DNA of 64,000 bases from Variovorax jilinensis (GTDB taxonomy: Bacteria > Pseudomonadota > Gammaproteobacteria > Burkholderiales > Burkholderiaceae_C), in contig NZ_JASZYQ010000004.1 in the NCBI RefSeq assembly GCF_030316885.1, forward strand, positions 468,183 through 532,182. The letters are read 5' to 3'. Position 1 is the stretch's first letter. Every line of letters begins with the position of its first letter. Positions 33,474 through 46,530 of this stretch are shown here, in pieces. A program made the position numbers and the translations under genes. The notes under the pieces are model-generated. The model saw only the letters and a list, made by a program, of their open reading frames with translations, searched no databases and was not told the DNA's origin.

Positions 33474-34295
33474 ATGGCCCTTTTCACCACCACCGAACCC
33501 GCGTTCCGTTTCCGCGCCGGCACGCGGCCGCTGCTGATCTCGATGCCGCATGTCGGCACGCACGTGCCGCCGCAGCTCGCGGCACGCTTCACGGACGAGG
33601 CGCGCCATGTGCCCGACACCGACTGGCATCTCGAGCAGCTCTACGACTTCGCCGACGAGCTCGGCGCCTCGGTGCTGGTCGCGACGCACTCGCGCTACGT
33701 GATCGACCTCAACCGTCCGCCCGACGGCGCCAGCCTCTATCCGGGCCAGAGCGTGACCGGCCTGTGCCCGGTCGACAGCTTCGACGACACGCCGCTCTAT
33801 GCGGCCGGCGACCTGCCCGGCGAAGCCGAGATCGCAGCGCGCCGCGAAGCCATCTGGCAGCCGTACCACCGCCAGCTCGCGGACGAGCTCGCGCGCCTCA
33901 AGGCCACGCACGGCGTGGCGGCGCTGTGGGACGCACATTCGATCCGTTCGGTGCTGCCGCGCTTCTTCGAAGGCAGGCTGCCCGACCTGAACCTAGGCAC
34001 CGCGCAGGGCGCGAGCTGCGACCCGGCACTGGCGCAGGCGTTGAAGCGGATCGCGGGCGAGGCCGAAGGCTTCAGCTCGGTGCTCAACGGCCGCTTCACC
34101 GGCGGCTACATCACGCGCCACCACGGCCAGCCCGCCCTGGGCGTGCACGCGGTGCAGCTCGAGATGACCCAGTGCAGCTACATGCAGGAAGCGCTGCCCT
34201 TCGACTACCTGCCGGCGGTGGCCGCGCGCGTGCAGCCGCACCTGCGCCGCATGCTGGAGGCGGTGCTCGATTTCGTCGACCGTCCGCGCGGCTGA
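33474..34295 (+). CDS. hutG: N-formylglutamate deformylase
   Basis: N-formylglutamate amidohydrolase, 273 residues, which releases glutamate and formate, the final step of this hut route. Family blocks are LLISMPHVGTHVP, DTDWHLEQLYD and HSRYVIDLNRPP within the first 85 residues, plus TGGYITRHHGQP near residue 205. The gene starts 4 bp after the hutF stop and is followed after 5 bp by the FAD dehydrogenase gene, so all three are likely on one transcript. Confidence 0.95.
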   Translation: MALFTTTEPAFRFRAGTRPLLISMPHVGTHVPPQLAARFTDEARHVPDTDWHLEQLYDFADELGASVLVATHSRYVIDLNRPPDGASLYPGQSVTGLCPVDSFDDTPLYAAGDLPGEAEIAARREAIWQPYHRQLADELARLKATHGVAALWDAHSIRSVLPRFFEGRLPDLNLGTAQGASCDPALAQALKRIAGEAEGFSSVLNGRFTGGYITRHHGQPALGVHAVQLEMTQCSYMQEALPFDYLPAVAARVQPHLRRMLEAVLDFVDRPRG

Positions 34296-34300
34296 GCGGG

Positions 34301-35676
<1,376 letters not shown>

Positions 35677-35680
<4 letters not shown>

Positions 35681-36831
35681 AAGCTCTCCACATGCATGAA
35701 ATGGCTCGCCCCGAGGTGTCGCCGCTGCCCGTCTACAACGCCGGACTTTCTTCCGATGCGGTGCGCACGCGCTACGGCGTCGATCGGATCGCCCGGCTCG
35801 CGAGCAACGAGAACCCCTTCGGCGCCAGCCCCGCGGTGGCACGTGCGCTGGCGGACCTTGCAGAGCATCTGAGCACCTATCCCGATGCCAACTGCACTGC
35901 GCTGCGGCAGGCGATCGCTCCGCGTGTCGGTGCCGAGCCCGGTCGCATCGTCGTCGGCAATGGCTCCGAGGACATCCTGCAGATGCTGTGCCTGGCCTTG
36001 CTGTCGCCGGGCGACCGCGTGCTGGTCCAGCGGCCGGGCTTCGGCCTGCACGAGATCTTCCCGAAGATGATGGGTGCCGAGGTCGAGGCGCTGGCGCTCA
36101 CGCCGGCGCTGGAGTTCGACCTCGACGCCTGGTGCGAGGCGCTCTCGCGCGGACCGAAGATCGCAATGATCGCCAACCCCTCGAACCCGGTAGGCTGCAT
36201 GTTCGATGCCGCCGCCTTCGAGCGCCTGCTCGCGGCGACGCCGCACGGCACGCTGCTGGTGATCGACGAGGCCTATTACGAATACGCGCGGCTCGCGCCC
36301 GGCTTCCCCGATGCGCTGGCCGCGCTGCGCGACCGGCAGCGGCCCTGGATCGTGCTGCGCACCTTCTCGAAGGGCTGGGGCCTCGCGGGGCTGCGCGTGG
36401 GCTACGGCATCGCTTCCGACGCGGCGCTGGTGGCACTGCTCGACCGCGTGCGCACGCCGTTCAACGTCAACCAGGCCGCGCAGACCGCGGCGCTGGCTGC
36501 CTGGGGCGACGAGGCGCACATGGACCACGGTGCGCGCGAGACGGTGCGGCTTCGCGCATCGATGATCGCCGGGCTGAATGCACTCGCGCTGCCCGGACTG
36601 CGCATCGCGCCGTCGGCCGCCAATTTCCTATTCATCGACCTCGGACGGCCCAACGGGCCGGTCAACGAGGCGCTGCTGGCGCGCGGGATCATCGCCAAGC
36701 CCTGGAAGGAAGCGGGCTACGAGCACTTCCTGCGCGTCTCGGTCGGACTGCCGGCCGACAACGAGCGCTTCGTGCATGCGCTGGGGGAGATCCTCGGCGC
36801 ACGGCCACAGGGCCTGTCGACAGGCGCCTGA
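35677..36831 (+). CDS. HisC-like class I/II aminotransferase
   Basis: A 384-residue PLP-dependent aminotransferase similar to histidinol-phosphate aminotransferase. The PLP lysine is K232 in [12 protein letters not shown]170 in NPSNPVG, D197 and Y200 are further cofactor residues. A GTG start overlapping the upstream stop (GTGA) is proposed; ATG codons at 35692 and 35701 are alternatives. Genuine hisC normally lies in the his operon; this copy is coupled to hut genes, so it may interconvert histidine and imidazolepyruvate. HisC-family enzymes often have broad aromatic activity, so other substrates are possible. Confidence 0.85.
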
Positions 36832-36880
36832 AGACCCGACGGCGCGGCGGGCAGGCCACGCTTCCTACAATCGACGACCT

Positions 36881-37927
36881 ATGAAGCCCGTCGTCTACAC
36901 CCGCGCCCAGCAGCTGCCCGAAATCCTGTCGCGACGCATCGCGATCCTCGACGGTGCGATGGGCACGATGATCCAGCGCTTCAGGCTCACCGAGGCGCAG
37001 TACCGCGGCGAGCGCTTCAAGGAGTTCCCGCGCGACGTGAAGGGCAACAACGAGCTGCTCTCGCTGACCCGGCCCGACGTCATCCGTGACATCCACGAGG
37101 GCTACCTGGCGGCCGGTGCCGACCTGGTGGAGACCAACACCTTCGGCGCGACACGCATCGCGCAGGAGGACTACAAGATGGCCGAGCTCGCGCGCGAGAT
37201 GAACCTCGAGTCGGCGAAGCTCGCGCGCGCGGCCTGCGACAAGTTCAGCACGCCGGACAAGCCGCGCTTCGTCGCGGGCGCCCTCGGCCCGACGCCCAAG
37301 ACCGCGAGCATCAGCCCCGACGTCAACGATCCCGGCGCGCGCAACGTGAGCTTCGAGGAACTGCGCGCTTCCTACTACGAGCAGGTCGAGGCCCTGGTCG
37401 AGGGCGGCAGCGACGTGCTGCTGGTCGAGACCATCTTCGACACGCTCAACGCCAAGGCCGCGCTGTTCGCGATCGACGAATTCTTCGAGGCCAGCGGCGA
37501 GAGGCTGCCGCTGATCATCAGCGGCACCGTGACCGATGCCTCGGGCCGCATCCTGAGCGGCCAGACCGTGACCGCGTTCTGGCACAGCGTGCGCCATGCG
37601 CGGCCGCTCGCGATCGGCCTCAACTGTGCGCTCGGCGCTGCGCTGATGCGGCCCTACATCCAGGAGCTCGCACGCGTGGCCGACGACACCTTCATCAGCT
37701 GCTACCCCAACGCGGGCCTGCCCAACCCGATGAGCGAGACCGGCTTCGACGAGACGCCCGACGTGACCTCGCGCCTGCTGCACGAGTTCGCGGCCGATGG
37801 GCTGGTCAACATCGTGGGTGGCTGCTGCGGCACCACGCCCGAGCACATCGCGGCCATCGGACAGGCGGTCGCGCCGCTGGCCGGCCGCGGGCTGCATCGC
37901 GCGGCCTTCCATGCCGACGCGGCCTGA
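36881..37927 (+). CDS. metH: methionine synthase, homocysteine-binding half
   Basis: The N-terminal module of cobalamin-dependent methionine synthase as a separate 348-residue gene. It binds homocysteine through a zinc site: the cysteine in IGLNCALGA near residue 247 and the pair in [13 protein letters not shown] near residue 311. The opening [13 protein letters not shown] is typical. The rest of the enzyme is encoded 2.6 kb downstream at 40569. A TACAAT -10-like box ends only 9 bp before the ATG, implying a very short leader. Split metH is known in Burkholderiales; the intervening genes are not part of it. Confidence 0.93.
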   Translation: MKPVVYTRAQQLPEILSRRIAILDGAMGTMIQRFRLTEAQYRGERFKEFPRDVKGNNELLSLTRPDVIRDIHEGYLAAGADLVETNTFGATRIAQEDYKMAELAREMNLESAKLARAACDKFSTPDKPRFVAGALGPTPKTASISPDVNDPGARNVSFEELRASYYEQVEALVEGGSDVLLVETIFDTLNAKAALFAIDEFFEASGERLPLIISGTVTDASGRILSGQTVTAFWHSVRHARPLAIGLNCALGAALMRPYIQELARVADDTFISCYPNAGLPNPMSETGFDETPDVTSRLLHEFAADGLVNIVGGCCGTTPEHIAAIGQAVAPLAGRGLHRAAFHADAA

Positions 37928-38118
37928 ACAGGCATCGAACGCCTTCGACGCCGGTCGACCCCCCGGCCATTGTGAAGCCGGCATGAAGTAGCTCTCCAAA
38001 CGTTCGCGGCGTGCGCCGCACGGCCTGGCCGAACGTTGGTAGGAGGTGCAGTTGACGGCGGTGGCCGATTGACATCGCCTCGGGCCGCCACCTACCCTGG
38101 ACCGCAAAGGAAAAACAC
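37928..38118. other. spacer with nested hairpin after metH first half
   Basis: AACGTTCG (37999-38006) pairs with CGAACGTT (38030-38037). Inside them a second stem, GCGGC-GTGC-GCCGC, lies at 38006-38019. It has no T-run. It could be a structural terminator or a processing site between metH and the following gene. An AAAGGA site for the next gene lies at its end. Confidence 0.4.
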
Positions 38119-38973
38119 ATGAACCATCGAATTCGACGCTGGGTCGGCCTCGGCACCCTCGCACTGGCCTTGCCGCTAGCCGCCACGGCCCAGCAGGCCT
38201 TCACGCGCGGCGGGGTCAATCTGCGCGCCGGTCCCGGCGACAACTATCCCCTGGTTGCCACGCTCGGGCCGGGCCAGTCGCTGCAGGTGATGGGCTGCAC
38301 CGACGGCTACGGCTGGTGCGACGTGGTGCTGCCCGACGGGCTGCGCGGCTGGTCCTATGCGGCCAGCCTCGAGTACGGCTACCAGGAGCAGCGCGTTCCG
38401 CTTGCGACCTACGGCGCCGTGATCGGCGTGCCGATCGTGACCTTCGCGATCGGCAGCTACTGGAACAACTACTACCGCGACCGGCCCTGGTACAACCAGC
38501 CGCGCTGGTGGGGCGGGCGTCCGCCACCGCCACCGCCGCACGGCTGGCGTCCGCCACCGCCGCCCGTGCCGGGCTGGCGTCCGAATCCGTGGCCCGGCTA
38601 CCAGCCGCATCCGCCGGGCTTCGGTCCGCGGCCGCCGGGATACCGGCCGCCACCGAGCCCGGGCTACCGTCCACCGCCGAGCCCCGGTTATCGGCCACCG
38701 CCGAACGCGGGCCACCGGCCGCCGCCCAACGTGGGCTACAGGCCGCCGCAGGGCCACGGCGGGCAGCCTGATTTCCGTCCGCCCGGGCACAACCCAGGCG
38801 CCCAGCCTGGTGCGCGGCCGCCGAGCCAGGGTGGTCGGCCGCCCGGGGGCGGGGGCCATGGGGGCGGCGGCCGACCCGGCAATGGTGGTGGCGGTGGCGG
38901 TGGCGGTCACGGCCATGGCGGCGGTGGCGGCGGCGGCGGCGGTCACGGCGGCGGAGGCGGCCACCGCAACTAG
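38119..38973 (+). CDS. exported SH3-domain protein with proline- and glycine-rich tail
   Basis: A 284-residue protein with a signal peptide cut near AATAQQA. A bacterial SH3 (SH3_3) domain covers about residues 30-85, including VNLRAGPGDNYPLVATLG and GWCDVVLPDGLRGWSYA. A hydrophobic segment near residue 98 follows, then a low-complexity tail with repeated PGYRPPP-like units and a final glycine/histidine-rich stretch. The SH3 domain suggests binding to peptidoglycan or another wall component. The tail is likely disordered, and its short repeats may vary in number. Confidence 0.82.
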   Translation: MNHRIRRWVGLGTLALALPLAATAQQAFTRGGVNLRAGPGDNYPLVATLGPGQSLQVMGCTDGYGWCDVVLPDGLRGWSYAASLEYGYQEQRVPLATYGAVIGVPIVTFAIGSYWNNYYRDRPWYNQPRWWGGRPPPPPPHGWRPPPPPVPGWRPNPWPGYQPHPPGFGPRPPGYRPPPSPGYRPPPSPGYRPPPNAGHRPPPNVGYRPPQGHGGQPDFRPPGHNPGAQPGARPPSQGGRPPGGGGHGGGGRPGNGGGGGGGGHGHGGGGGGGGGHGGGGGHRN

Positions 38974-38990
38974 GCGCCGGTTGCCGGGCC

Positions 38991-39908
38991 TCAGGCGCCC
39001 GGGGCGTCGGCGGGCGCCTCGCGCGCCTTGTCGCGCCCGATCAGTGCGACGAAGCGACGCGCACCGAGGCCCAGCGGGCGCTCGCGCGACCAGACCACGT
39101 CGACCCACAGGTCGAGCCCGTTCGACAGGTTCTCGAACGGAATCTCCACGAGCGCGCCCGCGGCCACGTGCGGCCGCACGAAATTGCGCGGCAGCCAGCC
39201 CCAGCCCAGTCCCGCGGTGATCAGGCTCAACGCCGCGAGCGCGTTGTCGGTGCGCCAGACATGCCGCGCAAATACGAAGCGCGGGTCGCTGCTCGCGAGG
39301 TCTCGGCCCGCGACCACGATCTGCCGCGTGGTCGCCAGGTGCTCTTCGCGCAGGCGGCCGCCGGCCGCCGACAGCACGGGATGGTCGGGCGCCATCACCG
39401 CCACCATGGTGTCGTTCGCGACTTCCTGGAAGCCCTCGCGGCCATCGAGGCTCGGCCGCTCGAACACCAGCGCGAGCTGCGCCCGACCGCTGTGCAGCAG
39501 GTCGAGCGCGTCGGCCTGCGGCGCCGCCAGCACCTCGACCTCGAGCAGCGGATATTCCTGCGCCAGGGCCGCGAGCGGCCCGCTCCAGGGCGCGGCGAGC
39601 AGCTCGGGTGCGATGGCGAGCGTGAGCCGGTTTTCGAGCCCCTGGGTGAGCGCCAGGGCCTGCACCTGCAGCTGCTTGAGCTGTGCGGCCAGCAGGCGGG
39701 CCTGCGGCTCGAGCGAGCGCGCCGCCGCGGTCGGCTGCGGCTCGCGTCCGCTGCGGTCGAACAGGGCCAGGTCGAGCTCGGCCTCGAGATTGGCGATCGC
39801 CATGCTGACCGCCGAAGGCACCCGGCCCAGTGCGCGGGCCGCGGCCGAGAAGGAGCCGTGGTCGATCACGGCCAGGAACACCTCGACGTTGTCGCTCGAA
39901 AAGCTCAT
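38991..39908 (-). CDS. LysR-family transcriptional regulator, probable regulator of PACE efflux gene
   Basis: A 305-residue LysR regulator with the DNA-binding domain at residues 5-64 (NVEVFLAVIDHGSFSAAAR; SAVSMAIANLEAELDL) and an effector domain from about 90. The start at 39908 gives the usual length; ATG 39923 is an alternative. It is divergent from the PACE efflux gene across a 98-bp AT-rich region containing a perfect 8-bp inverted repeat. LysR control of PACE genes is known for AceR/AceI in Acinetobacter, so regulation here is a fair inference. Confidence 0.92.
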   Translation of the reverse strand: MSFSSDNVEVFLAVIDHGSFSAAARALGRVPSAVSMAIANLEAELDLALFDRSGREPQPTAAARSLEPQARLLAAQLKQLQVQALALTQGLENRLTLAIAPELLAAPWSGPLAALAQEYPLLEVEVLAAPQADALDLLHSGRAQLALVFERPSLDGREGFQEVANDTMVAVMAPDHPVLSAAGGRLREEHLATTRQIVVAGRDLASSDPRFVFARHVWRTDNALAALSLITAGLGWGWLPRNFVRPHVAAGALVEIPFENLSNGLDLWVDVVWSRERPLGLGARRFVALIGRDKAREAPADAPGA

Positions 39909-39940
39909 GGCTCGATCTATCAATATTTCTGAAAGAAGAT

Positions 39941-39973
39941 GACTTTATATATCAAGCAATCACACATAAAGTC
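39941..39973. promoter_or_regulatory. inverted repeat between LysR and PACE genes
   Basis: GACTTTAT and ATAAAGTC form perfect 8-bp arms around a 17-bp spacer in an AT-rich divergent promoter region. This is a candidate operator for the LysR protein. Confidence 0.5.
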
Positions 39974-40006
39974 CCATACATCATTCAACAACCAGGATCG
40001 ATCGTC

Positions 40007-40444
40007 ATGCAAGGGCTCAAGCGCCGCGTCGTCTACATCAGCCTCTACGAGGGCATCGCCATCGTGGCCGCCACCGCGGGCCTGTCGCTGATGTCGGGAC
40101 AGGGCGCGGGCCACACGGGCGTGCTGGCGGTCCTGGCCTCTGTCATCGCGGTGCTCTGGAACCTCAGCTTCAACGCCCTGTTCGAGCGCTGGGAGTCGCG
40201 CCAGGCCGTGCGCGGGCGCAGCCTGCGCCGCCGCATCGCCCACGCCATCGGCTTCGAGGGCGGCCTGGTCGCCTTCCTGGTGCCGGCCTTCGCCTGGTGG
40301 CTCGACATCAGCCTTCTGGAAGCGCTGGTGATGGACCTCGGCCTCGTGGTCTTCTTCCTGGTCTACACCTTCGTCTTCAACTGGGTGTTCGACGCGGTGT
40401 TCGGCCTGCCCGCTTCGGCCGCGGGCGCGGCCCAGCCGGCGTAA
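40007..40444 (+). CDS. PACE-family multidrug efflux transporter
   Basis: A 145-residue protein with four membrane helices in two tandem pairs, the bacterial transmembrane pair domain of the proteobacterial antimicrobial compound efflux family. Conserved features are [14 protein letters not shown] near the N-terminus, [14 protein letters not shown] near residue 50 and a matching second pair with FNWVFDAVF near residue 128. Relatives export biocides such as chlorhexidine, although polyamines may be natural substrates. The divergent LysR gene likely controls it. Confidence 0.92.
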   Translation: MQGLKRRVVYISLYEGIAIVAATAGLSLMSGQGAGHTGVLAVLASVIAVLWNLSFNALFERWESRQAVRGRSLRRRIAHAIGFEGGLVAFLVPAFAWWLDISLLEALVMDLGLVVFFLVYTFVFNWVFDAVFGLPASAAGAAQPA

Positions 40445-40452
40445 AATCCCGG

Positions 40453-40541
40453 GCTCCCAAGGAGCGTTGCAGCGCCGACCGGCCGCAAGGGCCGGCCGCG
40501 TCAGGCTTGGGGCTCCCCTGGAGTGCAAACGACGCTCGCCT
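40453..40541 (+). ncRNA. SAH riboswitch upstream of metH second half
   Basis: The RNA contains the conserved pieces of the S-adenosylhomocysteine riboswitch in order: AAGGAGCGTTGCAGCG, a GC-rich variable hairpin (GGCCGGCC-type), CAGGCTTGGG, and GCAAACGACGCTCGCCT. The GAGCG and CGCTC ends pair to close the structure. It ends about 30 bp before the ATG of the large metH half. SAH riboswitches turn on SAH-recycling genes when SAH is high, which fits methionine regeneration. Confidence 0.85.
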
Positions 40542-40568
40542 GACCCCGTTCGTCCTGCAGGTGAGCCC

Positions 40569-43322
<2,754 letters not shown>

Positions 43323-43374
43323 CGGCCGAAACCGGCGCCGCGTACGGCGCAGCGGAGGCCCTATCCAGAAGCTG

Positions 43375-45156
43375 ATGTTCGGCGCCGCGCACTATGCGGC
43401 CGTCTTCGTCTTTGCGCTCGCGTGCTGGGGCTTCGGCCGCGCGCTGCTTTCGCGCATCGGCGCGCCGCCGGGCCGGCGCGACGTCTGGCTCGAGACCGCG
43501 CTGGCCGGCGCGGCCGGGCTGGCCCTCTTCATCTGCGTGTTCCAGGCGATCGCGATCGCCGGCCTGTTCGGGCGCGCCAGCGTGCTCGGCGCGGTCGCGC
43601 TCGGGCTGCTGGCCGCGGCGCTGCAGGCGCCGGCCTGGTGGCGCGAGGTCGGTGCGCGCGAGCGGCCGGCACCCGCGAGCTTCGTCGAGAAGCTCGCCCT
43701 CGTCGTGCTCGCGCTCACCGCGCTGCCGGCACTGGTCGAGCCGCTGGCGCCGCCGGCGGCCTTCGACGAGCTGATGTACCACCTGCCCTATGCGCGCGAG
43801 CTCGCGCAGACCGGGCGACTCGGCATCCACGAGTGGCTGCGCTACCCCTGGTTCCCCTACAACTACAACCTCCTGCATGCGGGCGCGCTGGTGGTCGGCG
43901 ATGACGTGCTGCCACACCTGCTGAGCGGACTCGGCGGCTGGCTGTCGGTGTGGATGGTCTACCGGCTCGGCCTGCTGCATGCGGGCCGCATCACGGCTGC
44001 GATCGCGGCCGCGATCTGGCTCGGCATCGGCGACTACGAGAGCGCGCTGATCGACATCGGCGTCGGTCTCTTCGTGCTGGCGGCCTGCACGGTGCTCTGG
44101 TGGTGGCGCGAGACATCCGATCGCGCGCAGGGGCCGTGCTGGCTCGCGCTGGCGGCCTTCTTCCTCGGGGTCGCCGCGGGCTCCAAGTACCAGGCGCTGA
44201 CCGTGCTGCCGCTGGTGGCCGTGTTCGTGGTGCGGCGCGAACGCAGGCTCGGCGTCTGGGCCGTGGCGGCCGTCTGTTTCCTGCTGCCCTGCATCTACTG
44301 GTATGCGCGCAACGCGGTCCTCACGGGCGATCCCTTCAACCCGATCGGCGCGCGCGTGTTCGGCTTCACGAACTGGAACCTGGCCGACTACAAGAACCAG
44401 TTCGACGACGTCAGGGCGCATGCGGCCTGGCCCAATGCCTTCCTGTGGGGCGTGCTGTTCGTGCCCTTCGCCGGGCTCTGGAAGCGCTCTCCCGCATTGC
44501 GGGCGGCGGCCATCTTCAGCGCCTATTCGCTGTTTGTCTGGGCGCTGACCTCGCGCTATCCGCGCTATCTCACGGCCTCGGTGCCGCTGATCGCGCTGGT
44601 CTCGGTGGTGGGCTGGCAGGCACTGCTGGGTGGCATCGCGGATCAGCTGCGGCGCTGGATGCCGGGCTGGAATGCACGCGGCCTGCTCGACCGCGCGGGC
44701 CATGGGTTGGCGCTGCTGCTGATTGCGGTCGGTGTCGCCGGCTCCCTGTACATGACGCGTCGCAGCGTGGCCGCGATCGCCACCACGCCGGCCGAGCGCA
44801 GCGCCTTCCTCGACCGGAACGTGCCCGGCTACGCGGTGATGAACCACCTGCGCGAGCATGCGCTCAAGGGCCGGGTCTACCAGATCGCCCTCAGCGAGGC
44901 GACCTACTACGGGCCGTCGCCGGTCTGGGGCGATGCGATCGGCCCCTGGCGCTACACCGACTTCATCGTGCTGCCGCCGGCCGAGTTCGCGCGCAAGCTG
45001 CATGGCCTGGGCTTCGAGGCGATCGGAGTCGGTGCCAGTGCAGCGCCCGCGCTCGAGGCGCAGCCCGGCTTCCTCGACCATTTCGCGTTGATGTACGAGA
45101 GGGCCGGCGCCAAGGCCTACCGTATCCTTGCGCCCCAGAATGACCTCAAGCCCTGA
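43375..45156 (+). CDS. multi-pass membrane glycosyltransferase-like protein (GT-C type)
   Basis: A 593-residue membrane protein with about eleven hydrophobic segments. A large loop near residues 130-165 carries an acidic FDELMYHLPYAREL motif, like the catalytic loop acid of GT-C (family 39/83-like) glycosyltransferases that use polyprenyl-phosphate sugars. The C-terminal about 110 residues are soluble. Its 3' end overlaps the next gene by 17 bp, and a GT2 and a GtrA gene follow, the usual set for modifying an envelope glycan or protein. Acceptor and sugar are unknown. Confidence 0.78.
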   Translation: MFGAAHYAAVFVFALACWGFGRALLSRIGAPPGRRDVWLETALAGAAGLALFICVFQAIAIAGLFGRASVLGAVALGLLAAALQAPAWWREVGARERPAPASFVEKLALVVLALTALPALVEPLAPPAAFDELMYHLPYARELAQTGRLGIHEWLRYPWFPYNYNLLHAGALVVGDDVLPHLLSGLGGWLSVWMVYRLGLLHAGRITAAIAAAIWLGIGDYESALIDIGVGLFVLAACTVLWWWRETSDRAQGPCWLALAAFFLGVAAGSKYQALTVLPLVAVFVVRRERRLGVWAVAAVCFLLPCIYWYARNAVLTGDPFNPIGARVFGFTNWNLADYKNQFDDVRAHAAWPNAFLWGVLFVPFAGLWKRSPALRAAAIFSAYSLFVWALTSRYPRYLTASVPLIALVSVVGWQALLGGIADQLRRWMPGWNARGLLDRAGHGLALLLIAVGVAGSLYMTRRSVAAIATTPAERSAFLDRNVPGYAVMNHLREHALKGRVYQIALSEATYYGPSPVWGDAIGPWRYTDFIVLPPAEFARKLHGLGFEAIGVGASAAPALEAQPGFLDHFALMYERAGAKAYRILAPQNDLKP

Positions 45157-46111
45157 TCTCGAAGTGCGCCCGCTGCGCATCGCCGCCGTCATCCCCTGCT
45201 TCAACGAGGCGCTGGCGATCACGCAGGTGATCGATGAGTTTCGCGCCGCGCTGCCCGAGGCCGAGATCCACGTCTTCGACAACAACTCGACCGACGATAC
45301 CGCGGCCGTGGCGCGCGCCGCGGGCGCCCACGTGACGCATGTCGCGCTGCGCGGCAAGGGCAACGTGGCGCGGCGCATGTTCGCCGACGTCGAGGCCGAC
45401 GTCTACGTGATGGTCGACGGCGATGCCACCTACGACCTCGGCCAGGTGCGGCGCCTGATCGAGCTGCTGGTCGAGGGCAACCTCGACATGGTGGTCGGAT
45501 CGCGCGTCGACGACGGCGCCGACGCACAGACCTACCGTCCGGGCCATCGCTTCGGCAACGCGCTGCTGACCGGTGCGGTGGCGAACCTCTTCGGCGGCCG
45601 CCTGACCGACATGCTCTCGGGCTATCGCGTGTTTTCGCGGCGCTACGCCAAGTCTTTTCCGGCGGTATCGAAGGGCTTCGAGATCGAGACCGAGCTCACG
45701 GTGCACGCGCTCGAGCTGCGCATGGCCTTTGCCGAGGTGCCGGTGCCCTATCGCGCGCGGCCCGAGGGCTCGCTGAGCAAGCTCTCGACCTACCGCGACG
45801 GCTGGCGCATCCTCAAGACCATCTGCAAGCTGTTCGTGAGCGAGCGGCCGCTGCAGTTCTTCGGCGGCTTCGCGGGCCTGCTGGTGCTGGCGTCGCTGAT
45901 CCTGGCCGAGCCGCTGATCGTCACCTACCTGGACACCGGCCTCGTGCCGCGGCTTCCGACCGCGGTGCTGGCCACCGGCATGATGCTGATCGCGATGCTT
46001 TCCTTCGTCTGCGGCGTGGTGCTGCACACCGTGACCATCGGCCGCCAGGAGGCCAAGCGCTTGTGCTACCTCGCGATTCCCGGCGTGCGGCATCGCGGCC
46101 CGCGTCCATGA
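45140..46111 (+). CDS. family 2 glycosyltransferase (polyprenyl-phosphate sugar synthase-like)
   Basis: A 323-residue DPM1-like GT2 enzyme. The GT-A domain has AAVIPCFNEALAI near residue 16, FDNNSTDDT near 45 and the DxD-like VDGDATYD near 96. Two C-terminal membrane helices lie at about residues 240-262 and 275-300. It probably makes a polyprenyl-phosphate sugar that its GT-C-like neighbour uses. ATG 45140 is preferred over TTG 45128; it overlaps the previous gene by 17 bp. The stop overlaps the GtrA gene (ATGA). Confidence 0.9.
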   Translation: MTSSPDLEVRPLRIAAVIPCFNEALAITQVIDEFRAALPEAEIHVFDNNSTDDTAAVARAAGAHVTHVALRGKGNVARRMFADVEADVYVMVDGDATYDLGQVRRLIELLVEGNLDMVVGSRVDDGADAQTYRPGHRFGNALLTGAVANLFGGRLTDMLSGYRVFSRRYAKSFPAVSKGFEIETELTVHALELRMAFAEVPVPYRARPEGSLSKLSTYRDGWRILKTICKLFVSERPLQFFGGFAGLLVLASLILAEPLIVTYLDTGLVPRLPTAVLATGMMLIAMLSFVCGVVLHTVTIGRQEAKRLCYLAIPGVRHRGPRP

Positions 46112-46506
46112 GGATCGGGCGCGAGTTCGTCTCCTTCGCGGTGGTCGGCGTGGCCGGCCTGGGGGTCGACCTGGCCGTGCTCTACCTGCTCGCACCGTAC
46201 CTGGGCTGGTATGTCGCGCGCCTGGTGTCCTTCATCGCCGCGGCCACCGCGACCTGGGCCCTGAACCGGCGCTTCACCTTCGCCCACCGCCGTTCCGACA
46301 AGTCGCTGGCGCGCGAGTACGGCCACTACCTGCTGACGATGATCGGCGGTGCGCTGGTCAACTACGTGGTCTACGTGCTCACGCTGCAGTGGCTCGGCGG
46401 CGAGCTGGCGCCGGCCCTGGGCGTGGCGCTCGGCAGCCTGGCGGGGCTCGCGGTCAACTTCCTGAGCGCCCGCCAGCTGGTGTTCAGGCCCGGCGACAAG
46501 CCCTGA
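46108..46506 (+). CDS. GtrA-family flippase-like protein
   Basis: A 132-residue protein with four membrane helices and the GtrA pattern: FVSFAVVGVAGLGVDLAVLY at the start, then ALNRRFTF near residue 53 and FLSARQLVF at the end. GtrA proteins are thought to flip lipid-linked sugars across the inner membrane. The 4-bp overlap with the GT2 gene confirms a three-gene glycosylation operon. Confidence 0.93.
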   Translation: MRIGREFVSFAVVGVAGLGVDLAVLYLLAPYLGWYVARLVSFIAAATATWALNRRFTFAHRRSDKSLAREYGHYLLTMIGGALVNYVVYVLTLQWLGGELAPALGVALGSLAGLAVNFLSARQLVFRPGDKP

Positions 46507-46511
46507 GCCGC

Positions 46512-46530
46512 GGCGGCCTCAGTGGCCGCC
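46512..46530. other. hairpin between convergent GtrA and enamidase genes
   Basis: GGCGGCC and GGCCGCC form perfect arms around TCAGT, and the loop carries the enamidase stop codon. No T-run follows, so termination efficiency is doubtful. Confidence 0.35.

Noticed and set aside
37999..38037. Rho-independent terminator after the first metH half
   Set aside because: The nested hairpin is clear but no T-run follows on either strand, so it is only listed as a structured spacer.
40453..40541. Cobalamin riboswitch before metH
   Set aside because: The region is too short and lacks the B12-box; the conserved pieces match the SAH riboswitch instead.
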